Positions 20,002 to 28,489 of a stretch of DNA of 47,824 nt are shown one piece after another (the stretch's first letter is position 1; each line of letters opens with the position of its first letter). The translations under genes and the position numbers were made by a program. The stretch is from positions 1-47,824 of the forward strand of contig JBBRTB010000030.1 in the NCBI GenBank assembly GCA_038244815.1, written 5' to 3'. Under the pieces are notes generated by a model. It saw nothing but the letters and a program-made list of their open reading frames with translations, made no database searches and was not told the DNA's origin. The stretch is from DASVHS01 sp038244815. Its GTDB lineage: Bacteria; Acidobacteriota; Thermoanaerobaculia; Gp7-AA8.

Positions 20002-20364
20002 TCACTCGCCGATCAGTTCAGCGATCTTCGCGGCCAGGGCCTGTTCATCAGCGGGCTTTCCCATGTAAGCGTCCGCGCCGGCGGCGAGCGCCTTCGGCTC
20101 GTTCGTGGCGCGATCGAGTCCCGAAACAACGATGACCGGAATCCCCGACAGCGCCGGCATTGACTTGAGCCGCTGCAGCACGACAAACCCTCCACCGGCG
20201 GGAAGTCCGAGATCGAGGATGACCAGGTCGGGTTCATGTTTGCGCGCTTCGGTGAACGCGGCCATGGCGTCGCCGGACATCAGCACCTGATACCTGGCCC
20301 GGAGTTGTGCGTTCAGGATCTGCCGGGCTACGGGATCATCGTCGACGATCAGAATCTTCTTCAC
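20002..20364 (-). CDS. Single-domain response regulator
   Basis: 120-aa receiver. Acidic cluster IVDDDP, phosphoacceptor Asp51 in VILDLGLPAGGG, switch Ser in IVVSGLD and Lys103 in YMGKPADE. There is no output domain, so it acts through protein contact or as a phosphate relay. It starts with GTG at 20364 and has a putative leaderless promoter. It is convergent with the tRNA and divergent from the retropepsin-like gene. Partner kinase unknown. Confidence 0.9.
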   Translation of the reverse strand: MKKILIVDDDPVARQILNAQLRARYQVLMSGDAMAAFTEARKHEPDLVILDLGLPAGGGFVVLQRLKSMPALSGIPVIVVSGLDRATNEPKALAAGADAYMGKPADEQALAAKIAELIGE

Positions 20365-20370
20365 GTGTAT

Positions 20371-20376
20371 ATCCTA
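20371..20376 (-). promoter_or_regulatory. Putative -10 hexamer of a leaderless promoter
   Basis: On the minus strand TAGGAT is followed by six bases (ATACAC) and the GTG start at 20364. No ribosome binding site is present in between. Confidence 0.45.
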
Positions 20377-20419
20377 TCCAACCGGGCGCCGAGTCTATAC
20401 TCGGCACCGGTCCAACCCA

Positions 20420-21259
20420 ATGACTCTTCGCATCGGTGCCCTGGCACTGCTGATCGCGGCGTCGCTGCCGGCAAGCGACGACGTCCGCTGCCGCACGCGA
20501 GTCGTCTTTCCGCAGACGCAGCTTTCGGTCACGATCCCTTTCGAGAAAACGCACAACGGGATTTTCGTGCGGGGGCACGTCAACGCCCATCCGGAACCGC
20601 TCTGGTTCGTGCTGGACAGCGGTTCCCCGCGTACCCTCATCAACGCGCCGCTGCTGAGACACCTCGGGCCCGCTGACGCGGCAAAGTCTGCCAGGAACGA
20701 CGGCTCGCTCGAGCTGGGCGGCGTGACCATCGATCGCATCGACCTGCGCGCCGCAAATCTCGCACCGCTGGCGAAAGAGTGGGGCCACCAGATCGACGGC
20801 GTCATTGGATACGACCTCTTCTGCCGCTCCACCGTCGACGTCGACTACGAAAAGTCGGCCCTCACGCTGACCCAGCCGGCCGTGTTTCAGGACGAAGGGA
20901 AGGGCGATGCCCTCAAGCTCTACATCCGCAACGGCCTGAGCTTCGTGGAAGGCGTCATCAAAGTCACCGGGCTCCCGGCGGTGATCGACGTCTTTGAGGT
21001 CGACTCGGGATCGCAGGACGCCGTGAACCACCCCATCATCCGCGACTCCAAAGCTCCCCTGCGCAAGGTCGGCGGCGGCTTACTCGGCGCCAACGAATGG
21101 TTCCAGCTCGGCAAGTACACGATCGGCAGCACGAACTCGCTCTTTGTGGCCGGATCGGAAGAGAACAGCAGAAAGATCGGCGCCGAGGTGTTGTCGCGAT
21201 TCCACGTCACGTTCGATTATCCGCACCGGCGCCTGATCGTCGAGCGCGACACCCGCTGA
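20420..21259 (+). CDS. Retropepsin-like aspartyl protease family protein, secreted
   Basis: 279-aa exported protein with a signal peptide (MTLRIGALALLIAASLPAS). The first pepsin-like lobe contains FVLDSGSPRTLIN with Asp66 in a DSG in place of the commoner DTG. The following VIGYDLF and VDVDYEKSALTL are typical of bacterial retropepsin-like proteins. A second repeat has VDSGSQDAVN and ends VLSRFHVTFDYPHRRLIVE. Two DSG motifs in one chain could let it work as an internally duplicated, pepsin-like enzyme. Proteolysis is inferred from fold only. A TATACT hexamer at 20395-20400 may be its -10. Confidence 0.82.
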   Translation: MTLRIGALALLIAASLPASDDVRCRTRVVFPQTQLSVTIPFEKTHNGIFVRGHVNAHPEPLWFVLDSGSPRTLINAPLLRHLGPADAAKSARNDGSLELGGVTIDRIDLRAANLAPLAKEWGHQIDGVIGYDLFCRSTVDVDYEKSALTLTQPAVFQDEGKGDALKLYIRNGLSFVEGVIKVTGLPAVIDVFEVDSGSQDAVNHPIIRDSKAPLRKVGGGLLGANEWFQLGKYTIGSTNSLFVAGSEENSRKIGAEVLSRFHVTFDYPHRRLIVERDTR

Positions 21260-21314
21260 ACCGACCGACATTCCACGCGCCGCCGAAGCCGGGAAGCGCG
21301 CGGTCGACCCTGGT

Positions 21315-22766
21315 TCAGGATTCGGGGACACGCGGCGATGGTGACGACGCCTGGCCGGGTTCGATCGCACTGGAAATGAACTGCTCCGTCTGATCGGCCG
21401 GCACCGCGGCGCTGAACAGAAATCCCTGAAACTCGTCGCACATCTGCGAGCGCAGGAAATCCGCCGCCTCCTGTGTCTCCACGCCTTCCCCCATGATCTT
21501 GAGGCGCAACGCCCGAGCCAGACCGAGGGCGGCGGTGGCCAGCGAGCGGTTGTCGAGGCCGTTGGCGGCGAGGAACGAGCGATCCAGCTTCAGGCCATCG
21601 ATGGGCAGCCGGCGCAGATCGCGCAGCGACGAGTAGCCGGCGCCGAAATTCGCGATGACCACGCCGGCACCGGTGGCCTTGAGATCGCGCAGGACGCGCA
21701 TGGCCACGTCGATGTTGCCCATCACGCAGCTCTCCTCGACCTCGAGCTCCAGGAACTTCGGATCGAGATCGGCGTTGCGCAGCGCCTCGCGCACCATCGT
21801 CGGCAGATCAGGCCGGTGGAACTGGCGCGCCGACAGATTGACCGAGACCACCAGATGGCGGCCGCCCTCGTCGTGCCACTTCCGGGCCTGCTTGCAGGCC
21901 GTGCGCAGCACCCAGTGGCCGATGGGCACGATGAGCCCCGACACCTCGGCGGTGTGGATGAACTGTCCGGGACCGACCAGTCCGCGCTCGGGATCGTTCC
22001 AGCGCAGCAGGGCCTCGAACGCCACGACGCGGCCGGCGATCGTGTCGAAACGCGGCTGGTAATAGAGGACGAATTCCTGCAGGGCCATGGCTACGCGCAG
22101 CCGCGACTCCAGCCGCAGCTCGTCGGCGGCGTGCGTGTTGAGCGCCGAGGTGTACATCTGGAAGTTGTCGCCTCCGCTCTCCTTGGCCCGATACATGGCT
22201 GCATCGGCGTTCCGCAGAAGCTCTTCGGCATCGCTGCCGTCGTGGGGGTAGATGCTGACCCCGAAGCTGGCGCTGATGACGATCTCGCGGCTGCCGATGC
22301 GCAGCGGGCGGTGGAATGAGTCGAGCAGCTTCGAGGCCACCTTGATCACGTCGTCGTTGTTCTTGAGTCCCGGCATCACCAGCGTGAACTCGTCCCCGCC
22401 CATCCGCGCCACCGTGTCCTCTTCGCGCAGGCAGTCGCGCAGGCGGGCGGAAACCGCGCGCAGCACCTCGTCACCGATGTGGTGCCCGTAGGAGTCATTG
22501 ACGAACTTGAACCGGTCGATGTCCAGAAAGGCGATGGCCACGTTCGTCCCGGCACGACGGGCGTGCGCGAAGGCGACGGCGGCGCGGTCCATGAACAGCA
22601 GGCGGTTGGGAAGTTCGGTCAGAGCATCGTGAAACGCCAGGCGATTGATCTCGACGGTCGAGGCGATGTAGCGCTTCCGCTCCCGCAGCACCATCCAGGC
22701 GAAGAAAATCGCCACGACGAAGCCCGACGCCGTCACTGCGACGTTCCACGTCTGGCAATCGGCCAT
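21315..22766 (-). CDS. GGDEF-EAL protein with degenerate EAL domain
   Basis: 483-aa membrane-anchored cyclic-di-GMP signalling protein. One TM helix (8-27), then a diguanylate cyclase domain with an intact GGDEF at 123-127. The EAL domain starts with FEALLRW (Glu251). The key metal-binding loop, normally DDFGTGYSS, reads IANFGAGYSS with Ala372 and Asn373 in place of the two Asp. Phosphodiesterase activity should therefore be lost or strongly reduced, while the cyclase may be active. It lies 18 bases after the related gene at 22784-24802 in the same direction with GGGAG upstream, so the two are probably co-transcribed. Confidence 0.92.
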   Translation of the reverse strand: MADCQTWNVAVTASGFVVAIFFAWMVLRERKRYIASTVEINRLAFHDALTELPNRLLFMDRAAVAFAHARRAGTNVAIAFLDIDRFKFVNDSYGHHIGDEVLRAVSARLRDCLREEDTVARMGGDEFTLVMPGLKNNDDVIKVASKLLDSFHRPLRIGSREIVISASFGVSIYPHDGSDAEELLRNADAAMYRAKESGGDNFQMYTSALNTHAADELRLESRLRVAMALQEFVLYYQPRFDTIAGRVVAFEALLRWNDPERGLVGPGQFIHTAEVSGLIVPIGHWVLRTACKQARKWHDEGGRHLVVSVNLSARQFHRPDLPTMVREALRNADLDPKFLELEVEESCVMGNIDVAMRVLRDLKATGAGVVIANFGAGYSSLRDLRRLPIDGLKLDRSFLAANGLDNRSLATAALGLARALRLKIMGEGVETQEAADFLRSQMCDEFQGFLFSAAVPADQTEQFISSAIEPGQASSPSPRVPES

Positions 22767-22783
22767 GGCTCTCCCGAAGTGCG

Positions 22784-24802
22784 TCAGTGCGATCTTGCGA
22801 ACCGCAGGACGTCTTTCTGATTCATGAAACGGTCGAAATTCGCCGGCGGCATGGGCCGGCTGAAGAGGTATCCCTGAAGACGATCGCAGGCGTGCTCCTT
22901 GAGGAACGCCAGCTGGCTGATCGTCTCCACACCTTCGGCAATGACTTTCAGTTTCAGGCTATGTGCAAGAGCGATGACACCCAGCGCGATCTGCGCATCC
23001 TCCGGCGCCGCCAGGTCGCGAACGAACGAGCCGTCGAGCTTGAGCGTGTCGATCGGAAACTGCTTCAGATAACTGAGACACGAGTATCCCGTCCCGAAGT
23101 CGTCGATGGCGATGCGCACACCCAGAGTCTTGAGCTGGCGCAGCGTCTGGATGGCCTTCTGAACGTCCTGCATGGCGTAGCCCTCGGTGATCTCCAGCTC
23201 CAGATACTCCGGTTTCAGATCGGCCGCCTCCAATGCTTCTCTGACGTAATGCAATAGATCCGCGTCACCGAACTGGCGCCCCGAGAGATTCACCGCCATC
23301 ACCACCTTGTGTCCGCGCTTGTGCCACTCGCTGGCCTGGAGACAGGCCTCCCGGAGCACCCAGCGGCCGATAGCGATGATCAGCCCCGACTGCTCGGCGG
23401 CAGGGATGAAACGATCGGGGCGCAGCAGGCCCAGCTCCGGATGTTGCCATCGAATGAGAGCCTCGAGTCCAAAGACTGTTGCCGTGGAAACGTCGACGAG
23501 GGGCTGATAGTACAGAACAAACTCGTTGTTCGCCAGCGCCCGGCGCAGACCGTTTTCCACCTCCAGCGCCTCCAGCGCCTTGTGGTTCATCGTGGCGGCG
23601 TAGAACTGATAGGAATTGCGCCCGAGATCCTTGGCTCGGTACATGGCCGTGTCGGCGTTGCGGATGAGCGTCTCGCCGTCCACGCCGTCGAGGGGATAGA
23701 CGGAGATGCCGATGCTGCTCGTGACCACGAAGTCGCGCTCGTCGATGGTGATGGGCGTCTTCAGGGCGTCGAGAATCTTCTGGCCGATCTTTCCGGCGTC
23801 CTCGATCTTCCCGATGATGTGGATGAGCACGGTGAACTCGTCGCCGCCGAATCGTGCCACCGTGTCTTCTTCGCGGATGGCGTTGCGGATGCGCGTGGAG
23901 ACGATCTTCAGCAGGCGATCGCCCACGGTGTGGCCGAGGGAGTCGTTGATCTGCTTGAAGCGATCGATGTCGAGGAAGAGGATGGCCAGCTTGTACCGAT
24001 GACGGTTGGCGTGCGTCAGCGCCACGGCCAGGCGGTCGTTGAAGAGCGAGCGGTTCGGAAGTCCGGTCAGCGTGTCGTAATAGGCGAGCTGTTCGACCTG
24101 CGACGACGCGAACGCAGACACCTCGCGCTGATCCTCGAGCACCACCAGCACGGCTCCGAGCGCGATGACCGCGCTTCCGGCAAGCTCCACGGCTCCCCCG
24201 GACATCCCGGAAATCGCGGCGCTGCGCGCGAGCAGGCTGCGCATGACCTCGATGAACACGTCGAGCTGGATCAGCCCGTAGACTCCGAACGCAATCGCAG
24301 GAATGGTGAAGCCGGCGCCGCGAAAGCGGCGGATGGCGATCGCGGCCACGATGAACGTCAGCGACGCGCCCAGCGCGTGGAGGCCGAAGTAGAAGAAACG
24401 ATGGATGGCCGGGTCTCCGCCGGCGAGAAACGGGATCGCTCCCGACAACACGCCCACGCCCGCTAGAAGAAGCAGGACCCACTGCGGCCGGGCCACTTTG
24501 ATCTCCTTCCGCTTCGCGATCTCCGCCGTACCCCAGGCCAGCCAGCCGAGTTGCAGACAGGCGGCCGCACCGCCGATGACCGAACCGAAGATGAGCACGA
24601 CCGGCTCGGCCACACCGTCGCGAAACTGCAGCGACGCCGCCGCGGCGTGGAAGACGGCCAGCGCGGCGAAGCTCAACGCCCAGCGCAGCACGTATCGCGT
24701 GCGGAAGCTCCGGTGGATCTGAAAGAGAAGAAGAGAGACCGAGACAGGTCCAAGAAGTTGGAAGCCGGTTGCCTCGAGAAGCGTGCTCTGCGCCGGCATC
24801 AC
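22784..24802 (-). CDS. Membrane GGDEF-EAL cyclic-di-GMP signalling protein
   Basis: 672-aa protein with seven or so N-terminal TM helices (residues 10-222, a MASE-like sensory module), a GGDEF domain with FGGDEF at 319-323, and an EAL domain with GLEALIRW, LEITEGYAMQ, the metal loop IDDFGTGYS and AEGVET. The catalytic set looks largely intact, though the Glu-Ser of the usual TES motif is Glu-Gly and LKLDRSF reads LKLDGSF. It may both make and break cyclic-di-GMP, in contrast to its downstream partner. GTG 24802 and ATG 24799 are adjacent possible starts. Confidence 0.92.
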   Translation of the reverse strand: MMPAQSTLLEATGFQLLGPVSVSLLLFQIHRSFRTRYVLRWALSFAALAVFHAAAASLQFRDGVAEPVVLIFGSVIGGAAACLQLGWLAWGTAEIAKRKEIKVARPQWVLLLLAGVGVLSGAIPFLAGGDPAIHRFFYFGLHALGASLTFIVAAIAIRRFRGAGFTIPAIAFGVYGLIQLDVFIEVMRSLLARSAAISGMSGGAVELAGSAVIALGAVLVVLEDQREVSAFASSQVEQLAYYDTLTGLPNRSLFNDRLAVALTHANRHRYKLAILFLDIDRFKQINDSLGHTVGDRLLKIVSTRIRNAIREEDTVARFGGDEFTVLIHIIGKIEDAGKIGQKILDALKTPITIDERDFVVTSSIGISVYPLDGVDGETLIRNADTAMYRAKDLGRNSYQFYAATMNHKALEALEVENGLRRALANNEFVLYYQPLVDVSTATVFGLEALIRWQHPELGLLRPDRFIPAAEQSGLIIAIGRWVLREACLQASEWHKRGHKVVMAVNLSGRQFGDADLLHYVREALEAADLKPEYLELEITEGYAMQDVQKAIQTLRQLKTLGVRIAIDDFGTGYSCLSYLKQFPIDTLKLDGSFVRDLAAPEDAQIALGVIALAHSLKLKVIAEGVETISQLAFLKEHACDRLQGYLFSRPMPPANFDRFMNQKDVLRFARSH

Positions 24803-24955
24803 AAGGGACTCGGCACCTCAAACGGCCGATCTGCTCTCATTCCAACCTCTCACCCACGCCTGGAGCTCCCGGAGCCGCCGCCTATGGAAAGCAATGGCTA
24901 TCGCCTGCGACGGCGCAGCCGTAGTTTCGGGCAATTCACTGCCGAAGGCAAGATT

Positions 24956-26773
24956 TTAATGAATGATTTCCGCTACGTTTTCTTGTGGATGTAACCATCG
25001 ATTGAAATGCTGTGATTGTTCCGGCGCTGGTTTCTCCAGCGCACGGAGCTTCCAGGTGTTCTCCGGCTCCGTGCCAAAGCGCACGGGAATCGCGCGCAGC
25101 CGCCCGCGGCGAGCCACAAGCAGGACCGCGCCGTTTCCTGCTTTGTATTGTTCCAGCCGTGTGTCCAGTCCGTCCGGCGGAATGCGATACTCGTCGAGCG
25201 CCACGATCTCGTCGTCGACGTTTACTCCGGCATCGAATGCCGGCGTGCCGCGCTTCACCTGCATCACCACCAGCCGTCCGTTCTGGTTCCGGGTCGTCAG
25301 TCCGAGGTAGGCCTTGCCCGGTTTGTCCTTGTCGTTGGCGGCCGGTTTGTCTTTGAGGAACTCCAATCCGAACCACGACAAGGCATCGGCGTAATCGAGC
25401 TCCTCGGTCGTGGAGACGGCGCGCTCCAGCCAGCTCGCCACCGCGGCGTTGCTGACGTCGCGAACTACGCCTAGAAACTGCTCGGTAGTAAAACCGCGAG
25501 GGCCGGCGTAGCGCTGATAGGCGGTGCGCATCACGTCGTCGAGCGTCCGCGCGCCGGCGGTGGCGGCTCGCACTCTCGCGTCCAGGATCCAGGCCACGAG
25601 CTCCCCCTTGGTGTAGTAGTCGGTGGCCGTGTTGACCGAGTTCTCGTCGGGGCGGTAGTACTTGATCCAGGCGTCGTACGACGCCATGGCCACCGGCTGC
25701 GTCAGCCTGCCCGGCGTGGTCTGCAGCTTCTGGATCGTGTCCGACAGGCGCTTCAGATACTCGTCCGCCGTCATCAACCCCGCCCTCTCGACGTCCAGCG
25801 TCCCGTAGTAGTCGGTGAAGCCCTCGGAGATCCAGAGACTGGTTGTGTAGTTCTCGTGCTCGTAGTCGAACGGGCCGAGTGCGACGGGACGCAGCCGCTT
25901 CACGTTCCAGGCGTGGAACTGCTCGTGACTGACGAGGTCGAGCCAGTCGAGGTATCCCTTGCGCGTGCGCATCTGAAAGCGCCGCGTCATCAGCACGGTG
26001 GAGCTCTTGTGCTCGAGTCCACCGCCGGCGTCGACGATGAGATTGAAAAAGTAATAGCGCTCGTATGGCAGAAAACCCCACGTGCGGCGATGCTGTTCGA
26101 CGATCCTGGCGACGTCGCTCGTGGCCCGGTCCGCATCCCAGAACTCCTCGCCTCCTACGTTCACGAGGTAATGCGGCTTGCCGTCGACCGTGAACTCGTG
26201 CACGCCGGGATTGCCGGCCACGATCGGCGAGTCGGCCAGCTCGTCATAGTCGGCGGCGCGGTAGTGATCCGGCTCGACGGAGGTGAGGCTGCTCAGGCTG
26301 CGCGTCCACTGTTTCGGCAGTTGCAACTGCACTTCGAACGGTCCGCGCAGCCGGTCGACCGGCGCGATGAAGGTGGCGGGCCCCTGGAGCAGTGCGAAGT
26401 CGGAGTCGATGAAGTTCGTGCGCACCGACATCTCCCGCCCGTAGACGCGGTAGCGCAGCGTCATCGACGCACTTCCCCGAGTCGGAAAGCGCCAGCGGTT
26501 CTTGAGCGTCTTCTCGACCGGCACGCGCTCACCGCGGTCGGTCCATGCGGTGACCTCTTCGACGTTGCGCGAGTATTCGCGCACGAGATACGACCCGGGC
26601 GTCCAGACCGGCATCATCACTTCGATCTGCTTCGCTCCGGCGGCCGGGTAGACGGCCTCGACTTCGACGTAATGACTCTGGGCGGCTGGGAAGCGGAGCG
26701 TGTAGCGGACGGGTTGCGCCCAGGCCGCGGCAGGCAGGAGCAACGCGCTAAGGAAGAGTATGGCTCGTCTCAT
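24956..26773 (-). CDS. M61 family glycyl aminopeptidase-like protease with PDZ domain
   Basis: 605-aa exported metalloprotease. A signal peptide (MRRAILFLSALLLPAAAWAQ) determines the start. An N-terminal beta domain carries the PVWTPGSYLVREYSRNVE pattern of family M61. The catalytic domain has HEQFH at 283-287 within SHEQFHAWNVKRLRP and the third zinc ligand Glu317 in WISEGFTDYYG. A C-terminal PDZ domain covers about 490-580 (YLGLTTRNQNGRLVVMQVKRG). Members cleave N-terminal Gly or Ala. On the minus strand TATCGT lies seven bases before the ATG, suggesting a leaderless mRNA. It diverges from the FNT gene with only 18 bases between start codons. Confidence 0.93.
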   Translation of the reverse strand: MRRAILFLSALLLPAAAWAQPVRYTLRFPAAQSHYVEVEAVYPAAGAKQIEVMMPVWTPGSYLVREYSRNVEEVTAWTDRGERVPVEKTLKNRWRFPTRGSASMTLRYRVYGREMSVRTNFIDSDFALLQGPATFIAPVDRLRGPFEVQLQLPKQWTRSLSSLTSVEPDHYRAADYDELADSPIVAGNPGVHEFTVDGKPHYLVNVGGEEFWDADRATSDVARIVEQHRRTWGFLPYERYYFFNLIVDAGGGLEHKSSTVLMTRRFQMRTRKGYLDWLDLVSHEQFHAWNVKRLRPVALGPFDYEHENYTTSLWISEGFTDYYGTLDVERAGLMTADEYLKRLSDTIQKLQTTPGRLTQPVAMASYDAWIKYYRPDENSVNTATDYYTKGELVAWILDARVRAATAGARTLDDVMRTAYQRYAGPRGFTTEQFLGVVRDVSNAAVASWLERAVSTTEELDYADALSWFGLEFLKDKPAANDKDKPGKAYLGLTTRNQNGRLVVMQVKRGTPAFDAGVNVDDEIVALDEYRIPPDGLDTRLEQYKAGNGAVLLVARRGRLRAIPVRFGTEPENTWKLRALEKPAPEQSQHFNRWLHPQENVAEIIH

Positions 26774-26791
26774 GCTGGGCACGATATCGAA

Positions 26792-27610
26792 ATGACCGCA
26801 CAGGACGAAGAGCATCAGGAAGAGCGGGATGCCGTCGAAGTCGAGGAGCGGAGCTCGCCGAAGGGCTCGATCATCTATCAGGCCATCTCCAGGGAGGGCC
26901 AGAACGAGCTGGAGCGGCCGACGACGGCGCTGGCCTGGTCGGGGCTGGCCGCGGGACTGTCGATGGGGTTCTCGTTTCTGGTCCCAGCCATCCTCCAGTC
27001 CATGCTCCCGGACGAGAAGTGGCGGCCGCTCATCACCACGTTCGGCTACGCCGTCGGATTCCTGATCGTCGTGCTGGCGCGCCAGCAGTTGTTCACCGAG
27101 AACACCTTGACGGTGATGCTGCCGCTGCTGCAGAGAAAAGACCGGGACACATTCCTGAACGTGACGCGGCTCTGGACAACCGTGTTCGTGACGAACCTCG
27201 GCGGCGCCATCCTCTTCGCCATCGTCCTCGGCAAGACGGAGCTGGTGGGCATGGACGTGCACCGCGCCCTCCGCGACATCGCCACGACATCCATGAACGG
27301 CTCTTTCGCGGTGCTGATCCTGCGCGGTGTCTTTGCGGGATGGCTCATCGCCATGATGGTGTGGCTGATGCCGTTCGCGGAGACGGCGCGCGTGTGGGTG
27401 ATCGTCATCATCACGTACGTCGTCGGCATCGCCGGCCTGAGCCACGTGATCGCCGGCAGCGTCGACGCCGCGTACCTCGCCGTCATCCACCAGCGCACGT
27501 GGGCGGAGGTTCTGCTCGGCTTCACGCTCCCGGCGCTCATCGGCAACATCCTCGGCGGCGTGTCACTGGTGGCCGCGCTCGGTCACGCCCAGGTGGTGAG
27601 CAGGGATTGA
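26792..27610 (+). CDS. Formate/nitrite transporter (FNT) family channel
   Basis: 272-aa membrane protein with a charged N-terminal tail (TAQDEEHQEERDAVEVEER) and six TM helices in the FNT arrangement: LAWSGLAAGLSMGFSFLVPA (TM1), FGYAVGFLIVVLARQQLFTENTL, LGGAILFAIVLG, SFAVLILRGVFAGWLIAMMVWLM, the IAGLSHVIAGSVDAAYLAV helix and GNILGGVSLVAAL. The motif QLFTENT and the pore-lining His in HVIAGS place it near the YfdC-like branch of the family. Transported anion unknown. The start is set at the first ATG after the divergent M61 start. Confidence 0.9.
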   Translation: MTAQDEEHQEERDAVEVEERSSPKGSIIYQAISREGQNELERPTTALAWSGLAAGLSMGFSFLVPAILQSMLPDEKWRPLITTFGYAVGFLIVVLARQQLFTENTLTVMLPLLQRKDRDTFLNVTRLWTTVFVTNLGGAILFAIVLGKTELVGMDVHRALRDIATTSMNGSFAVLILRGVFAGWLIAMMVWLMPFAETARVWVIVIITYVVGIAGLSHVIAGSVDAAYLAVIHQRTWAEVLLGFTLPALIGNILGGVSLVAALGHAQVVSRD

Positions 27611-27759
27611 GGTTCGGGTTGCTGGGTTGCTGAATCATGATCGCCGGTAGATCGCAATTCCCAAATCTGCTTCCGTCCATGGATAGCGCGTCAGATCTAC
27701 TGGGCAGATCGAAACCTCGCGGAGTCATACAGAGTCGGGCAGACGCAAAGTCATCGAGG

Positions 27760-27765
27760 TACGAT
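27760..27765 (+). promoter_or_regulatory. Putative -10 hexamer of a leaderless promoter
   Basis: TACGAT is followed by exactly six bases and the GTG start of the HicB-like gene at 27772. It is the fourth case in the window with this exact spacing. Confidence 0.45.
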
Positions 27766-27771
27766 CGAATC

Positions 27772-27975
27772 GTGAAGCTGAAGATCGTGCTCGAGCCGAG
27801 CGACGAAGGTGGATTCACCGTCTTCGTACCGTCGTTGCCAGGCTGTGTTAGCGAGGGCGAGACTCGGGAAGAGGCGCTCGCGAACATTCGCGAAGCGCTC
27901 GAACTCCACCTCGAACCGACCGAGGGAGAACTGTCCTCGGTAGCGGGGTCAAAGGTCGAGGAACTCGTTGTCTGA
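27772..27975 (+). CDS. hicB: HicB-family antitoxin
   Basis: 67-aa protein with the HicB fold: IVLEPSDEGGFTVFVPSLPG then CVSEGETREEALANIREALE, the pattern of a partial RNase H-like antitoxin. There is no C-terminal DNA-binding domain. The GTG start at 27772 is favoured because the family begins with this beta strand and a putative leaderless promoter precedes it. Its stop overlaps the beginning of the damaged toxin gene. The order antitoxin before toxin is one of the known arrangements of hicAB modules. Confidence 0.85.
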   Translation: MKLKIVLEPSDEGGFTVFVPSLPGCVSEGETREEALANIREALELHLEPTEGELSSVAGSKVEELVV

Positions 27976-28201
27976 CGAAGGTCCCGTCCCTCAATCACAC
28001 ACAAGTCGTAGCCGCATTCGAACGCGCCGGTTGGCGTGTGGTCCGTCAGAAGGGCAGCCATATTCGGGTGGAGCGCGTTGCGGAACCGGGACGCTCAAGG
28101 TGACGATTCCGGCACACAAGCCGATCAAGCGTTCCACGCTAGCGACGTTGCTCAAAGACGCTGAGTTGAGCGTCGAGGAATTCATCGCCCTGGTGCGATA
28201 A
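27972..28201 (+). pseudogene. hicA: HicA-type toxin, frameshifted and lacking a normal start
   Basis: The N-terminal half is readable in one frame (HTQVVAAFERAGWRV, then QKGSHIRVERVAEPG, stop at 28101-28103) and the C-terminal half in another (TLKVTIPAHKPIKRSTLATL then LKDAELSVEEFIALV). Together they form a HicA mRNA interferase of about 76 aa, with the catalytic His in GSHIR. One extra base near 28075-28090 would restore the frame. The expected overlapping start ATGA reads CTGA at 27972. Two lesions in the toxin next to an intact antitoxin indicate a decayed module. Confidence 0.75.
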
Positions 28202-28214
28202 GCCCTGCCCGCAA

Positions 28215-28463
28215 ATGCGCAAACGCCTTCTGTCTCTGATGCTGATGTTCGCGTTTTGCCACCAATCAAAAGACCGGATCTCGCTACCGAACAAACCTCC
28301 CGCGACCAAATTCGGGAACATGCCGATCATAGATCTCGGATCACCCATCCCAGGGCCTACGCCAAACCAATGTACTGAGAGAGTGCTGGGCCATTTCGAG
28401 GCCTCGTTCGACGGTAAACTTCTCGGGTCCTCGCCTCGGCAGGTGGAGGCGCCGCGCCGCTGA
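28215..28463 (+). CDS. Small hypothetical exported protein
   Basis: 82-aa open frame starting MRKRLLSLMLMFAFCHQSKD, which looks like a signal peptide with a Cys at residue 15 that might be lipid-modified, though the lipobox is poor. The rest, rich in Pro and polar residues, matches no family I recognise. No convincing ribosome binding site or promoter is visible. Its base composition is slightly less GC-rich than the neighbours. It could be a chance frame. Confidence 0.3.
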   Translation: MRKRLLSLMLMFAFCHQSKDRISLPNKPPATKFGNMPIIDLGSPIPGPTPNQCTERVLGHFEASFDGKLLGSSPRQVEAPRR

Positions 28464-28489
28464 AACGAAGATGCGTTGGGCAGACGGGA

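Noticed and set aside
24880..24955. GEMM (cyclic-di-GMP-I) riboswitch upstream of the GGDEF-EAL genes
   Set aside because: Lacks the conserved GGGCAAACC and GACGCAAAGC blocks; kept only as a low-interest structured leader.
25856..26791. Upstream extension of the FNT gene
   Set aside because: It would run antisense through the M61 peptidase; the family N-terminus begins at about 26792.
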